DNA of 64,000 nt from JACVRM01 sp963755085 (lineage in GTDB: Bacteria > Actinomycetota > Thermoleophilia > Gaiellales > Gaiellaceae), in assembly GCA_963755085.1 (NCBI GenBank), contig CAVWIN010000014.1, forward strand, positions 310,001 to 374,000, given 5' to 3'. Position numbers and translations under genes: made by a program. Positions 50,867-59,663 of this stretch are shown here, one piece after another (position 1 is the stretch's first letter; every line of letters starts with the position of its first letter). Under the pieces are notes generated by a model that was not told the DNA's origin, made no database searches, and saw only the letters and a program-made list of their open reading frames with translations.

Positions 50867-52555
50867 TCAGCGCGGACTGACGGTGGGGCCGGGAAAGCCG
50901 ACCACGCGGATGCCCGCGTACATCGCTTGCCGCAGCTCGCCCGCGACGGGCGCACGGGCCACCGCGAACACGGGCACCGGCCGGCCGCCGATCCACGACA
51001 GCGACATGTAGTCGCCGAGGAAGGCGCCGATCTCACCGTCGGCCATCCAGTCCAGGCGCATGGGCCGCGTGTCGAGACGCCGCGGCTGCCGCCACTTCTT
51101 GCCGGCCGACGCCGACGAGACGAGGACGACATCTGCCGTCGCGCACATGCCAAAGCCGCAGCCGCCGTCGGGCGGCACCGCGTACGACACGACGGCGAGC
51201 CGCGTCGCCGGCCCCGAGGTGGCGGGGTCGACGCCGAGGCCGGGATCGACGTGGGCGAGGCCGCCCGTGAGGCCGGGGATACGCGTCGGCTGCGCCCACG
51301 TCACGCCGTCGCTGGAGCGGGTCAGGACGATGTCGTTGACGTCGCAGTCGGGCGTGAAACGGCAGTCGCTCCAGGCCGCCCAGACGCGTCCGCCGCCGTC
51401 GACCTCGGCCGAGACGAACGGCGGGACCCGCAGCCCCGTGACGTCCTCGCTCGTCAGCGGCGCGACGCGCACCGGCCCCGTGAACGTCACACCGCCGTTC
51501 GTCGAGCGCACGGCGCCGATCTGGTCGACGTTGACGCGCTCCGATTCGAAGACGGAGTAGAGAACGACGAGCGTGCCGTTCCTGAGCACCGCCGGCTGAG
51601 CGCCGTTGACGATCGCACCGGCGATCGACCGCGCCGGGGTCAGGACAGGCAGCGACCACGTCGCGCCCCCGTCGGTCGACGAGCGCACGGCGATCGCGTC
51701 GTTCGAGATGTCGAGATAGGTGAGGTAGCACGTCCCGCGCAGCGGGCTGGCAGGCCAGTTGTCGCAGACGATCCAGTCCTTGTCGGGGCTCTCCAGCCCG
51801 TCGGGCACGGCCACGACCGGGGCGCGCCACGCCAGCCCGTCGGCCGAGCGGCTGACGACGACGCCCGTGCCGGCGTCGTCGAGTACCAGCGAGGCGGCGA
51901 GCCAGAAGCGGTGCCGGGCGTCGTAAGCGATGGAGGGGTCGCTGGCGCGCTCGTACGGTCCCGGCGGCTGCGAGGAGGTGGTGAGCGAGGGCAGGATCCC
52001 CGCACGCCACGAGTACCCGCCGTCGCGGGACGTCGCGAACCCGGTTGCGGCGGCGCCGCCGCCGTCGGCCGCACGGGCGACCTGGAAGATGGCGACCATC
52101 GCGGAGCCATAGGCAAAGCTGTCCGGCTCGGCCTCGGTCTGGTGCTGGTCGTCGAACCCGCCGAACGAGTCGTGGGAGAGCTCCCGCGACACGGTCTCGC
52201 AGTCGGAGGCGACCGCGTCGCCGAGGTCGGCGGTGACGGTGTCGATGCCCGTCGAGCACGCCACGTCGTCCCTGCTGCCGTCGCCCTCGGCGACGATGAG
52301 ATCGTTGCCCGCACCTGCTCGGATCGTGTCCCGGCCGGCGCCACCGTCGACGACGTCCGGGCCGCCGAGCCCGAGGATCGTGTCGTTGCCGCCCAGCCCG
52401 TCGATCGTGTCGGCGAACTGGGTGCCCGTCAGGCGGTCGTGGCCCTCGGTGCCGCGCAGCGTGATCGCGCCGGCGGTGCCGAGGAGCACGAGCGCTCCCA
52501 CGCCCGCGCCGATCGCCGTCGCGAGCGGACGCGCCGTTCGAGCGCTCCGCCCCAC
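50867..52555 (-). CDS. exported RTX-repeat plus BNR sialidase-like protein
   Basis: 562 residues. Signal or anchor helix (about 11-32), then four to five calcium-binding RTX nonapeptides (GGNDTILGLGG, GGAGRDTIRAGAGND, about 37-95), then a beta-propeller region with Asp-box-like motifs (SRDGGYSW, SSTDGGATW, SSDGVTW). Paired Cys occur in DNWPASPLRGTCYL and GCGFGMC. Catalytic sialidase residues cannot be confirmed. Probably a calcium-stabilised surface or secreted protein. GTG start; TAGCGT lies 9 nt upstream. Confidence 0.8.
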   Translation of the reverse strand: MGRSARTARPLATAIGAGVGALVLLGTAGAITLRGTEGHDRLTGTQFADTIDGLGGNDTILGLGGPDVVDGGAGRDTIRAGAGNDLIVAEGDGSRDDVACSTGIDTVTADLGDAVASDCETVSRELSHDSFGGFDDQHQTEAEPDSFAYGSAMVAIFQVARAADGGGAAATGFATSRDGGYSWRAGILPSLTTSSQPPGPYERASDPSIAYDARHRFWLAASLVLDDAGTGVVVSRSADGLAWRAPVVAVPDGLESPDKDWIVCDNWPASPLRGTCYLTYLDISNDAIAVRSSTDGGATWSLPVLTPARSIAGAIVNGAQPAVLRNGTLVVLYSVFESERVNVDQIGAVRSTNGGVTFTGPVRVAPLTSEDVTGLRVPPFVSAEVDGGGRVWAAWSDCRFTPDCDVNDIVLTRSSDGVTWAQPTRIPGLTGGLAHVDPGLGVDPATSGPATRLAVVSYAVPPDGGCGFGMCATADVVLVSSASAGKKWRQPRRLDTRPMRLDWMADGEIGAFLGDYMSLSWIGGRPVPVFAVARAPVAGELRQAMYAGIRVVGFPGPTVSPR

Positions 52556-52601
52556 CCTGCGCGGACGCTACGCGGACCGCGGCGATACACGCAAGCGAGA
52601 G

Positions 52602-52674
52602 TGGCGAGGGCCGGATTCGAACCGGCGACACCACGGTTTTCAGCCGTGTGCTCTACCAACTGAGCTACCTCGCC
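52602..52674 (-). tRNA. tRNA-Phe (GAA)
   Basis: Folds completely: acceptor GGCGAGG/CCTCGCC, D arm GCTC...GAGC, anticodon stem CACGG/CCGTG with loop CTGAAAA (anticodon GAA), T arm GCCGG-TTCGAAT-CCGGC, discriminator A. The 3' CCA is not encoded. Confidence 0.97.
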
Positions 52675-52702
52675 CGGCGGGCTGAGTGTAGCCGCGTCCC
52701 GA

Positions 52703-53053
52703 CTAAAGCTCTCGCGCGAGCACCCGCAGCTCGCGGTCCTCGCGCCCAGAGATGTAGTAGAGGATCGCCGTCAGCGCGACGAAGGCAGCGAGCAGGATCT
52801 CAGGGGCGAATGCCCCCACGTCGAGGAACACGGCGAGGATGTAGAGCGGGATCAGCACGTAGAGGACGGTCATGGCGAACGCGCAGACCGCGCAGAGCCC
52901 GAGCGCGCGAAGCCTGCTCGCCGCGCTCGGCAGCAGCAGGTCCTGCTGGCTGACGTCGGGCTTGTACGGCTTGGCGCTGCGGTTCGCGATTGAGGCCCGG
53001 TCCCACCCGCGCCGGTCGTCGCGGCCGTCGTCCCAGGGAAGCGGCTGCGCCAT
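52703..53053 (-). CDS. small membrane protein of unknown function
   Basis: 116 residues: a hydrophilic N-terminal 45 residues, two membrane helices (about 50-75 and 82-104) with Cys in LCAVCAFAM, and a charged C-terminus. No family recognised. ATG follows CATACT by 6 nt; sits beside tRNA-Phe. Confidence 0.7.
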   Translation of the reverse strand: MAQPLPWDDGRDDRRGWDRASIANRSAKPYKPDVSQQDLLLPSAASRLRALGLCAVCAFAMTVLYVLIPLYILAVFLDVGAFAPEILLAAFVALTAILYYISGREDRELRVLAREL

Positions 53054-53059
53054 CGAGCC

Positions 53060-53065
53060 AGTATG
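53060..53065 (-). promoter_or_regulatory. -10 box of the small membrane protein gene, leaderless type
   Basis: Minus-strand CATACT, GGCTCG, ATG: the same hexamer and spacing as rarA. Confidence 0.4.
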
Positions 53066-53161
53066 CACCCTGGTTGCAAATGCATCAAGCGGCCGCCACG
53101 CGCCGCCGCGAGCAGACCGGCCTGAACGGGCGCATCCGCCTCGAGCCCTGCTGACGCGAAA

Positions 53162-53204
53162 AAAGAACGTCCGGGCCGGTGCTACCGTGCCGCGAACGTT
53201 CTTT
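53162..53204. terminator. bidirectional hairpin with A/T flanks
   Basis: AAAGAACGT (53162-53170) pairs with ACGTTCTTT (53196-53204), preceded by further A residues and containing a GC-rich inner part. In either direction a U-rich arm trails the stem, so it can end transcripts of the hem operon or shield the next gene. Confidence 0.5.
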
Positions 53205-53250
53205 GTGTCTCGAACGTAGCGCGGCCCGCGGAGGATCTCAACGGCGTTCC

Positions 53251-53265
53251 CCCGCAAAGTGCGGG
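53251..53265 (-). terminator. hairpin at the end of the hem operon
   Basis: CCCGC-AAAGT-GCGGG, nine bases after the DUF62 stop on the minus strand. Confidence 0.5.
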
Positions 53266-53273
53266 AAAACGCG

Positions 53274-54077
53274 TCAGAGCGCGCGCAGCGCGACCCGGTC
53301 GCCCGGCGCGATCACGAACGTCTCCGCCGCGCTGCCGCGCGAGATGGCGATCGAGACGTTGCCGTAGGAGTCCTCGTAGACGACGACCTCGCCGACGCGG
53401 ACATCCGAGAACGTCGCCGCGGCGACGGCGTAGTAGCGCTCCCGGGCCAGCTCCACCTCGATGCGCGTTCCAAGCTGGATCGCGGCCGCTTCGAGATCGC
53501 CGGCACGGACATTCAGCTCGACGTTGCCGAAGCGGTCGACGGCAACGCAGCGCGCGACGATGAGCCCCTCGCGCACGGTCGGCTTCGGCAGGTCGACTCG
53601 TACGAGCGTCGCCGGGTCGACGGCCGGGCCCACATCCTCGAGCGGACGCCCGGCCGCCAGATGCGCGGCGACCGGAGAGAAGATGTCGCGGGCGTGGAAC
53701 GTCCACGAGACCGCGTCGAGCCAGAGCTCGCGGTTCGTCAGCTCGTGCGCGGCGTCGAGTTCGCCCAACCGCTCCGCCCCGAGCACGAGCAGGCCGTTGT
53801 CGGGGCCGACGTAGAGCCGGCCGTCCGAGCCGCGCAGCGCCACCGCTCGGCGGTCGCCCCCGACCTCAGGGTCGACGACGGCGAGGTGGACGCCGACCGG
53901 CGTGTACGGGAGGGCGTTCGCCAGGCTGAGCGCGCCCTGGAGGACCGCCTGCGGCCGGATGCCGTGGTTGATGTCGATCACCCGCGTGCCCGGGGCGATC
54001 CGCTCGATGACGCCGTGGCAGACGCCCACGAACTCGTCCTCGAGCCCGAAGTCGGTCAGGAAGGTGATGACTTTCAT
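53274..54077 (-). CDS. SAM hydroxide adenosyltransferase (DUF62)
   Basis: 267 residues. MKVITFLTDFGLEDEFVGVCHGVI (in parts), the DINHGI segment, VGPDNGLL and the C-terminal GNVSIAISRGSAAE fit the DUF62 family, which hydrolyses S-adenosylmethionine to adenosine and methionine; a conserved Asp-Arg-His triad is used in place of the fluorinase's residues. Ends the haem gene run, 23 nt after the corrected hemD stop. The open frame of hemD runs into it only because of a frameshift. Confidence 0.87.
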   Translation of the reverse strand: MKVITFLTDFGLEDEFVGVCHGVIERIAPGTRVIDINHGIRPQAVLQGALSLANALPYTPVGVHLAVVDPEVGGDRRAVALRGSDGRLYVGPDNGLLVLGAERLGELDAAHELTNRELWLDAVSWTFHARDIFSPVAAHLAAGRPLEDVGPAVDPATLVRVDLPKPTVREGLIVARCVAVDRFGNVELNVRAGDLEAAAIQLGTRIEVELARERYYAVAAATFSDVRVGEVVVYEDSYGNVSIAISRGSAAETFVIAPGDRVALRAL

Positions 54078-54100
54078 GACGGCCCCATGAGGCGGCGACG

Positions 54101-54737
54101 TTACCGCGCCGCCCGCGCCACCGCGGCGGTCAGGCCGCCGGCGCCGGGGCGTTCGGACTCGGCCGACGACGGCGAGGCCGGCCGCACGCGCCGCCTCCGT
54201 CGTCTGCGGTCCGATCGTCACCACTCGGGCGGTGCCGAGCGACGCATATGCCCGCGCTGCGGACGGCGAGGCCAGCACAACGAGATCGGCGTCCGGAAAG
54301 GCCTCCGGGCGGAGCTCGCGCGTCCGGTAGAGCGGCACGAAGTCGGCGCCGAGCTCGTCCACGAGCAGCCTGCGGGCGCCCTCGGCCGCAGCGAGCAGCA
54401 CGCGCCCCGCCGGGCGCGGCAGCTCGGCCAGCAGGCCGTCCTGGCTCGCCTCGGCGGGAACCAGGTCGACGGAGAAGCCGTGCGCGCGGAGCGCGTCGGC
54501 GGTTGCCGGGCCGACGGCAGCGATCTGACGTGGCCGTCCGGTCAGCCGCCGCGCGACCTCGTCGGCGCCGTTCCGGCTCGTGACGACGAGCCAGTCATAT
54601 TCCGAAGCGTCGATCGGCTCGGCGCCGAGCGGCTCGAGCGCGATCAGGGGGCAGCAGACGACGTCGTGGCCCTGCTCGCGCAGCGCGGCTGCAAGCTCGT
54701 CGTCCAGCCCGCCAGGCCGGGTGAGGGCGATCCTCAC
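54101..54737 (-). CDS. hemD: uroporphyrinogen-III synthase, frameshifted near its end
   Basis: Closes hydroxymethylbilane to uroporphyrinogen III. About 190 residues from VRIALTRPGG through VVTSRNGADEVARRL and RVVTIGPQTTEAARAAGL are in one frame. The expected C-terminus (AESERPGAGGLTAAVARAAR then TAA at 54101) is in another frame. One surplus G near 54162-54164 explains this; corrected length 211 residues. Without correction the frame continues into the DUF62 gene with no stop. GTG overlaps the hemC stop (GTGA). Confidence 0.8.
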
Positions 54738-55549
54738 GCGGCCACGAAGCGGGCCAACTCGCGGGCGACCGTCGCTGGTTCGTCGCCGCTCCGCCGCTCG
54801 ACCCACGTGCCGTCCTCGGCCGCGACCAGCGCGGTGAGCGTGTCGCCGTCGTGGTACGCGGCCACGGGCGCCAGGCAGCCGCCGCCGAGGATCGCCACAC
54901 AAGCGCGCTCGGCGGTGACGCGTCGTCGCGTCTCGGCGTCGTCGGCCGCGCCGACCAGCGCCTCCTCGCCGGCGCGCACCTGGAGCGCGAGCGCGCCCTG
55001 GCCCGCCTCGGGGAGCATCTCGCCCGGCTCGAGCCGCCGCCCGATCTCCGCCCGGAGGCCGAGCCGGTCGAGGCCGCATGCCGCCAGCACGACCGCGTCG
55101 AGCTTCCGCTCGCGGCCCTTCTGCAGCCGCGTGTCGATGTTGCCGCGCAGCGGCTCGATCACGAGACCCGGCTCGAGCGCGAGGAGCTGCGCGCGGCGAC
55201 GGACCGACGCCGTTCCGATCCGCATGCCCGGACGGAGGTCGGCGACACCGCAGAGCGCGTCCCGCGGGTCCTCGCGGGCGAGGTAGGCGCCGACCACAAG
55301 GCCTCCCGTGTCGGTCGAGGTCATGTCCTTGGCCGAGTGGACGGCGACGTCGATGCGCCCGGCGAGCAGCGCCTCCTCGATCTCCTTGACGAAGACGCCG
55401 CGGTCGCCGATCTCCCCGAAGGGTCGCGTGCGGTCGCGGTCGCCCGCGGTGGTGATCGGCACCAGCGCGATCTCGGCTCCGACCGCGCGGAGGGTCTCGG
55501 CGGCGGCTCCGGCCTGCGTCATCGCCAGCCGGCTGCCGCGTGTCCCCAG
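54734..55549 (-). CDS. hemC: porphobilinogen deaminase (hydroxymethylbilane synthase)
   Basis: About 271 residues. Polymerises four porphobilinogens. VHSAKDMTS, GTASVRRRAQL, PLRGNIDTRLQKG and the dipyrromethane-cofactor Cys in GGGCLAPVAAY are visible. The conserved N-terminus GTRGSRLAMTQ is encoded upstream of the first ATG (55522), so translation must begin earlier, yet no ATG, GTG or TTG is in frame there; CTG at 55549 is the nearest candidate. Two bases separate that codon from the hemA stop. Confidence 0.85.
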   Translation of the reverse strand: MGTRGSRLAMTQAGAAAETLRAVGAEIALVPITTAGDRDRTRPFGEIGDRGVFVKEIEEALLAGRIDVAVHSAKDMTSTDTGGLVVGAYLAREDPRDALCGVADLRPGMRIGTASVRRRAQLLALEPGLVIEPLRGNIDTRLQKGRERKLDAVVLAACGLDRLGLRAEIGRRLEPGEMLPEAGQGALALQVRAGEEALVGAADDAETRRRVTAERACVAILGGGCLAPVAAYHDGDTLTALVAAEDGTWVERRSGDEPATVARELARFVAA

Positions 55550-55551
55550 TC

Positions 55552-56805
55552 TTACGAGCGTGGGTCGTTCCCCGCCGTCTCGCCCAGCCCGAACAGGTGG
55601 CGGACGGCATCGGCGTACACGACGCCGTCGGCGCCGGCCGCTGCCTCCTTCAGGCGCACGGTCGGCAGGTGCAGGAGCTTGTTGACGATCCCGGCGGTCA
55701 CCGACTCCACCACGCGGCGCTCGTTCTCGGACATGCGCCCGAGCGCGCTCTCCGCCCGGGCGAGCTCCCCCGCCCGAATGGCCTCGGCCCGCTCGCGCAG
55801 CTCGGCGATGGCGGGCACGACGTCGAGCGAGGCCTGCCAGGCGGCGAAGCGCTCGGCCTCGAGACCGACGATCGACTCCGCGCGGACGGCCTCCTCGCGC
55901 CGCCCGGCGAGACTCGCCTGGACGACGGCCTCGAGGTCGTCGATGTCATACAGGTAGCAGCTTTCGAGCGCGTGGATCTCCGGGTCCAGGTCGCGTGGGA
56001 CGGCGATGTCGATGAGCAGGAGCGGGAGCCCCTTGCGCCGCCCGAGCGCCGCGCGCACCTGCTCGGCGCGGAGCACATAGCCGGGCGCGCTCGTCGACGA
56101 GACGACGACGTCCGCCTGCGGCAGCACACGCTCGAGCGCGTCGAGCCCGACCGCCTCGGCGCCGAATCGGCGCGCGAGCGCGGCGCTGCGCTCCTCGCCG
56201 CGATTGACGACGGCAACGATGCGGCCGCCGCGCTTGGCGAGGTTGCGGGCGGTCAGCTCGCCGGTCTCCCCCGCGCCGACGACCACGACGGCGCGGCCCT
56301 CCAGGTTCCCGAAGACCTGCTGCGCAAGCGCGGCCGCCGCCGAGGCGACCGAGGTCGGGCTCTCGGAGATCGCCGTCTCGGCCCGAACCTTCTTGCCCGC
56401 ATAGAGCGCCTGCCGGAACAGGCGGTCGAGGACAGGGCCGGTCACGCCCGCCTCGTAGGCGGCGCGCACCTGGCCGAGGATCTCCCCTTCGCCGGGCACC
56501 ATCGAGTCCAGCCCCGCAGCGACGCGGAAGGCGTGGAGGGCAGCCGCCTCGTCGTGCAGCCGGTACAGCACCGGGCCGAGCTCGCCGCCGGCCAGCTCGG
56601 TCAGCGCGGTCTCGGCCCGAGTCTCGGCGGCGTCGCCGACGAGGTAGAGCTCCGTGCGGTTGCAGGTCGACAGGCAGACGGCCTCGTAGCCCTCGCCCGC
56701 GAGGCCGGCCGCCAGTGCCGCCGCCGCGTCGCCGTCGAGTGCGACGCGCTCGCGCACCTCGACGGGCGCGTGGTGGTGCGAAGTGCCGACCAGGACCAGG
56801 CTCAT
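55552..56805 (-). CDS. hemA: glutamyl-tRNA reductase
   Basis: 417 residues. First committed step of C5 tetrapyrrole synthesis. Catalytic Cys in CLSTCNRTELY, the GEGEILGQVRAAYE stretch, NADPH site VVVGAGETGELTARNLA and the C-terminal dimerisation helix bundle are complete. ATG overlaps the end of the hemX-like gene by 4 nt. Confidence 0.95.
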   Translation of the reverse strand: MSLVLVGTSHHHAPVEVRERVALDGDAAAALAAGLAGEGYEAVCLSTCNRTELYLVGDAAETRAETALTELAGGELGPVLYRLHDEAAALHAFRVAAGLDSMVPGEGEILGQVRAAYEAGVTGPVLDRLFRQALYAGKKVRAETAISESPTSVASAAAALAQQVFGNLEGRAVVVVGAGETGELTARNLAKRGGRIVAVVNRGEERSAALARRFGAEAVGLDALERVLPQADVVVSSTSAPGYVLRAEQVRAALGRRKGLPLLLIDIAVPRDLDPEIHALESCYLYDIDDLEAVVQASLAGRREEAVRAESIVGLEAERFAAWQASLDVVPAIAELRERAEAIRAGELARAESALGRMSENERRVVESVTAGIVNKLLHLPTVRLKEAAAGADGVVYADAVRHLFGLGETAGNDPRS

Positions 56806-57590
56806 GCGAAGTGGGACGCCGGCAGCGCCAGGTGGACGGTGACCACCAGCGCGAAGCCCGCCAGGAGGAGGAAGGCGACCCGCCGGCCGCGCCAGCCGAG
56901 GCCATAGCGGACGACGAGCAGCGCCGCGTAGGCGCACCACGTGAGCAGGGTCGCGGCCATGAGCGCGTCGATGCCGCCGCCGCGCTCGTAGAGCCGCCCG
57001 AGCCCGATGGCGATCCCGACGGTGAGCGCCGGCAGAGCGACGAGGATCGTCTTCGCAGAGAGCTCGTCGAGCGCGACCAGGGCAGGCGCCTGCGGGCGCA
57101 GGATCTCGGCCTCGCGCCGCTTGAGCCGCCGCTCCTGCCACAGGTAGACGCCGGCGAGCCCCGCCGAGAGCGTGAAACCGGCGAACGCCGCAAGCACCAG
57201 GCCGACGTGCAGCGCGAGGAACGCCGTCGAGAAGTCCCCGCCCGCATTCGAGGAAACGCCGCCGGCGACGTACGAGACGGCGAGCAGCCCCACGGCCAGC
57301 GGCATGAGCACGAGGCCGAGCACCCGGAAGCTCGGCCGGCAGCCCCAGACCAGGTAGCCGGTCACGAGCAGCCAGACAAAGAGGTTCAGCGAGCCGGCCC
57401 AGGTGCTCCACGGGAAGCCATCGGCCCGCGCAGCCTGCGCGACCAGGAGCCACGTCTGGACGAGCCAGCCGATGCGGACGCCCCACGTCGCCGCCCGGCC
57501 GAGGGTGCCAGGATGGCGAATGTTGCCTGCATAGGCGACGGCCGCCTCCCCGTAGGCAAGGAGCGCCGGCCAGAAGAGGAGCTCAGCCAA
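56802..57590 (-). CDS. HemX/CcsA-like cytochrome c assembly membrane protein
   Basis: 262 residues, about eight helices, PF01578 type: HVGLVLAAFAGFTLSAGLAG and VYLWQERRLKRRE match HemX/CcsA proteins; the tryptophan-rich haem-handling motif is weak (GFPWSTWAGSLNLFVWLL). Its place between ccm genes and hemA suggests a role in controlling haem supply or handling. TTG start overlaps the ccmD-like stop. Confidence 0.78.
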   Translation of the reverse strand: MAELLFWPALLAYGEAAVAYAGNIRHPGTLGRAATWGVRIGWLVQTWLLVAQAARADGFPWSTWAGSLNLFVWLLVTGYLVWGCRPSFRVLGLVLMPLAVGLLAVSYVAGGVSSNAGGDFSTAFLALHVGLVLAAFAGFTLSAGLAGVYLWQERRLKRREAEILRPQAPALVALDELSAKTILVALPALTVGIAIGLGRLYERGGGIDALMAATLLTWCAYAALLVVRYGLGWRGRRVAFLLLAGFALVVTVHLALPASHFA

Positions 57591-57771
57591 CCGCCGCCTC
57601 CTCCCGGTCGTCCTGCTCCTCCGCCGCCCGCCGCTCGCGGGCGCGGCGCGCGAGGTCGCCGAGCTCGCGGTCGAGCCGGGACACCTTGAGCGCAATGATC
57701 AGCAGGTAGACGAGCAGGGTCACGAGCACAACCGTGTACGCGGCGAAGACGTAGCGGTCGCCGCTGCTCAC
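57583..57771 (-). CDS. ccmD: CcmD-like small membrane protein
   Basis: 62 residues: one helix (YVFAAYTVVLVTLLVYLLII) and a charged Arg/Glu-rich tail, the usual size and shape of CcmD, which helps release haem-loaded CcmE. Assigned mostly from position directly behind ccmC (GTGA overlap). Confidence 0.75.
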   Translation of the reverse strand: MSSGDRYVFAAYTVVLVTLLVYLLIIALKVSRLDRELGDLARRARERRAAEEQDDREEAAVG

Positions 57772-58451
57772 GCCAGCGCCTCGCGCAGCTCGCGAAGATG
57801 GCCGTCGAGCCGCTTGCCCGTGAGCTCGACGTGGTACATCGTCGCCGCCAGCGAGAGCATCCCGGCGAGGCAGATGCAGAAGACGAGGAACATCGAGCCG
57901 GCCATGTCAGGGCCGCTCTTCTTGAGGACCACCGGGTGGATGAGGTCAGAGCTCAGCCGGATGGCGAGGAAGCTGATCGGCACGAGCACAACGCCGAACA
58001 GCGCGTAGACGGCTGACATGTTCGCCCGGCGCCGCCCGGGCTCCACCGAGTAGCGGAGCATGAAGTACGCGGCGTAGAAGAGGAAGAGCACCAGGAACAT
58101 GACCAGCTGCTTCGAGCTCCACGTCCACCAGACACCCCACGACGCGCGCGCCCAGATCGAGCCGGTGACGAGCGTGAGCACGCCGAAGATCAGCCCCACA
58201 TGCACGGCCGTGTAGCTCTCGAGGTCGTAGCGCTCGTCGCCCAGCCACAGCAGCCGGAGCGCTTTCCACGCGCCCCAGCCGAAGCAGGCATACGCGGTCA
58301 GCGCGATCGGCACGTGGATGTAGAAGATCCGCTGCGAGAAGCCCTGGTCGGCGTCGTTCGGCACCCAGAACAGCGCCAGCGCGATGCCCCCGCCTAGCAG
58401 GACGAGGGTCGCGAGAGCGAACAGGGCAGGCCGGTTATTCCGCAACGACAT
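57768..58451 (-). CDS. ccmC: haem exporter protein CcmC
   Basis: 227 residues, six helices. The tryptophan-rich haem-handling motif reads WGVWWTWSSKQL; the Asp normally ending WGxxWxWD is Ser. Flanking His are in FYIHVPIALTAY and SSDLIHPVVLKKSG. Loads haem onto CcmE for System I cytochrome c maturation. ATG at 58451; overlaps ccmB by 17 nt. Confidence 0.9.
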   Translation of the reverse strand: MSLRNNRPALFALATLVLLGGGIALALFWVPNDADQGFSQRIFYIHVPIALTAYACFGWGAWKALRLLWLGDERYDLESYTAVHVGLIFGVLTLVTGSIWARASWGVWWTWSSKQLVMFLVLFLFYAAYFMLRYSVEPGRRRANMSAVYALFGVVLVPISFLAIRLSSDLIHPVVLKKSGPDMAGSMFLVFCICLAGMLSLAATMYHVELTGKRLDGHLRELREALA

Positions 58452-59076
58452 ACTCAAAGGTTGCCCACGAGAGGATCGCAAAAACGAGGTCGTACAACGC
58501 AAGAAAGGCCAGGTAACGGCCTGGTTCGTCAGCCACGGTAGCTCCCACGCCGCCGACGATCACGGGAATGCCGAGCGGCAGGAAGAGCAGCGGCAGCAGC
58601 AGCTCGCGTGCGCGGCTCACGACCGCCATCGCCGAGAGCAGCGTGCCGACGACGGCGATGCCGATGTCGGCGAGCACGACGGCGACGATGAGCTCCCAGC
58701 CGACCGGCCGGAAGAAGAGCGCGTAGGCCGGCAGCGCGACCGCCTCGGCCAGGCCGAGGAACGCGAGGACGCTCAGCGTCTTCCCGAGCCAGATCGCGCT
58801 GCGGTCGAAGGCCGCGAGCACGAGCCCGTCCATCACGCTGCCCTCCCGTTCCGCGACGAACGCGCGCGTGAGCCCGAGCAGTGCGGTGAAGAGGATCCCG
58901 ATCCAGAGCAGCCCGTCGGTCGCCCTGGCACTCGCCTCGGTCGGCAGCGCGAAATGGAAGACGACGAGCGAGGCGACGACGAAGAGCAGCATCGCCGGCA
59001 CGGTGTCGCGCGAGCGGAGCTCGAGCAGCAGGTCCTTGCGCGCCAGCGCGGCGACGTCGCCGAAGTAGCCGGTCAC
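58435..59076 (-). CDS. ccmB: haem ABC exporter permease CcmB
   Basis: 213 residues, six helices: ARKDLLLELRSRDTVPAMLLF, AFVAEREGSVMDGLVLAAFDRSAIWLGK (in parts) and PLLFLPLGIPVIVGGVGAT are CcmB hallmarks. Works with CcmA and CcmC. GTG overlaps the ccmA stop by 4 nt. Confidence 0.92.
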   Translation of the reverse strand: MTGYFGDVAALARKDLLLELRSRDTVPAMLLFVVASLVVFHFALPTEASARATDGLLWIGILFTALLGLTRAFVAEREGSVMDGLVLAAFDRSAIWLGKTLSVLAFLGLAEAVALPAYALFFRPVGWELIVAVVLADIGIAVVGTLLSAMAVVSRARELLLPLLFLPLGIPVIVGGVGATVADEPGRYLAFLALYDLVFAILSWATFEYVVAE

Positions 59077-59663
59077 GCTGCGAGCTCCAGGCGCCGCGGC
59101 CCGAGCGGGTCGAGCCGCTCCGGCGCGTGCGTGGAGACGACCAAGGTCCGGTGCTCTCCGGCAAGGTCGCGCAGCTCGCGGTCGACGAGCGCGGCCGCCT
59201 CGGCGTCGAGGCCCGAGAAGGGCTCGTCGAGCAGGACGAGCTGCGGGTCGTGCAGGAGCGTGCGGCAGAGCGCGAGCCGCTGCTGCATCCCGCGCGAGAA
59301 GGTGGCCACGCGTGCGTGGCGCTCCTCCCACAGGCCGAAACGCTCGAGCAGCATCCCGATCCGCTCGCGCCGCTCAGGTACGCGGTAGAGGCGGCCGTAG
59401 AGCTCGAGGTTCTCGAGCGGGGTCAGCTCGCGGTACACGAGCGGCTCATGCGCCAGAAAGCCGATCGCCGAGCGCTCGGCGCGAACTTCAAGCGCGCCGC
59501 CAGTCGGCGCGGCGAGGCCCGCGATCAGCCGTAGCAGCGTCGTCTTGCCGGACCCGTTCGGGCCGGTGAGGACGAGGAAGCCGCCGGCCTCGACATCCAG
59601 GTCGAGCCCGCGGAGGACGCGCTTCTCGCCGTAGCGCTTCACGAGCTTCCGCGCGCGGATCAC
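59073..59663 (-). CDS. ccmA: haem ABC exporter ATPase CcmA
   Basis: 196 residues. Walker A GPNGSGKTTLLRLIAGL, signature FSRGMQQRLALCRTLL, Walker B LVLLDEPFSGLD and H-loop STHAPE are intact. Powers haem transfer with CcmB. GTG overlaps the mqnP stop by 4 nt. Confidence 0.92.
   Translation of the reverse strand: MIRARKLVKRYGEKRVLRGLDLDVEAGGFLVLTGPNGSGKTTLLRLIAGLAAPTGGALEVRAERSAIGFLAHEPLVYRELTPLENLELYGRLYRVPERRERIGMLLERFGLWEERHARVATFSRGMQQRLALCRTLLHDPQLVLLDEPFSGLDAEAAALVDRELRDLAGEHRTLVVSTHAPERLDPLGPRRLELAA

Noticed and set aside
53274..55610. Single 778-codon frame covering hemC region, hemD and DUF62
   Set aside because: Its first part is a shadow of hemC, and the hemD-DUF62 link depends on a one-base surplus; separate genes fit better.
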